Shown here in pieces: positions 63,761 to 64,000 of a DNA stretch of 64,000 bases. The notes under the pieces were generated by a model. It saw only the letters and a list, made by a program, of their open reading frames with translations. It ran no database searches and had not been told where the DNA came from. The translations under genes and the position numbers were made by a program. The number at the start of each line of letters is the position of its first letter. Within the stretch, counting starts at the first letter, position 1. This stretch comes from Temnothorax longispinosus (Eukaryota; Arthropoda; Insecta; Hymenoptera; Formicidae): contig NC_092359.1 of assembly GCF_030848805.1 (NCBI RefSeq), positions 13,635,091 to 13,699,090 of the forward strand, in the 5' to 3' direction.

Positions 63761-64000
63761 CAGCCTTGGCCAAAATTATTAGGCACCCTATTAAAATAAA
63801 ATACTTTTAAAATAATTTTTAAAAGAAATAAAAAATAAATATATAAACTAACTCGTTCATAATAATAAACACTCTAGTAAATAACTTTTAAACCATAGAA
63901 ATCTTTCTTTTAGTACAGTATCTTTTATTTCTATTAGATTCTAGTATCTTTATCTTTCTATTAGATTTAGTACAGTAATGATTACGAGAGTGCCTTATAA
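63761..64000. mobile_element. Tc1/mariner-like MITE, cut by the window edge
   Basis: CAGCCTTGGCCAAAATTATT then AGGCACCC follows a TA at 63759-63760; this end type is typical of Tc1-like elements. The last bases of the window, GAGTGCCTTATAA, match the inverse of the inner part of that end (GGGTGCCTAATAA), so the right inverted repeat has just begun. The intact element should end about 15 bp beyond the window, at roughly 255 bp. The interior is AT-rich and non-coding. Confidence 0.75.

Overview
This window is non-coding eukaryotic DNA. I found no protein-coding exon, rRNA or intact tRNA that I can defend. Open frames are short, many of the longer ones begin with GTG or TTG, and none shows a domain I recognise. 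The base composition (alternating GC-rich, CpG-tolerant blocks and very AT-rich blocks), the many long (CT)n/(GA)n tracts, the small palindromic DNA transposons with TA duplications and the tRNA-derived SINEs suggest an insect. A hymenopteran, perhaps an ant, fits best, but that is inference. The window is probably intergenic or lies inside a very long intron.

Layout. 1-7.3 kb: unique-looking DNA with three foldback elements (222-525, 3845-4004, 4328-4469) and a minus-strand tRNA-derived SINE (about 5.86-6.02 kb). 7.3-11.2 kb: GC-rich unique DNA and (CT)n tracts. 11.2-14.8 kb: a nest of mobile elements. An outer element (11228-14814, TACA duplication) holds degenerate tandem repeats and a second dispersed repeat (about 12852-14455) with about 115-bp units. 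That repeat in turn carries a 900-bp element (13058-13957, TA duplication). 14.8-30.7 kb: mostly unique DNA with a TIR element at 20.3 kb and one copy of a small palindromic MITE at 28.0 kb. 30678-31224: a third element built like the ones at 11.2 and 13.1 kb. 31.2-42.5 kb: unique and AT-rich DNA with a 507-bp palindrome (36958-37464). 42483-44186: a 1.7-kb near-perfect palindrome whose arms contain arrays of smaller palindromes. 44.2-58.4 kb: two more MITEs (45.8 and 47.8 kb), a diverged local duplication (51.8/52.2 kb) and long (CT)n tracts. 58.4-64 kb: facing CT and GA tracts, a second SINE, a TIR element, a dispersed repeat, the second copy of the 28.0-kb MITE, a second copy of part of the 20.3-kb element, and a Tc1/mariner-like MITE cut by the window edge.

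The two most striking observations are these. First, three elements (11228-14814, 13058-13957, 30678-31224) share one architecture although their motifs differ. Each starts with GGGTA, has an inverted motif pair about 190 bp inside the left end, and has the motif doubled with exactly 17-bp spacing at the right end. Motif copies match within an element but not between elements. Second, the palindrome at 42483-44186 is a nested hairpin that would fold into long double-stranded RNA if transcribed.
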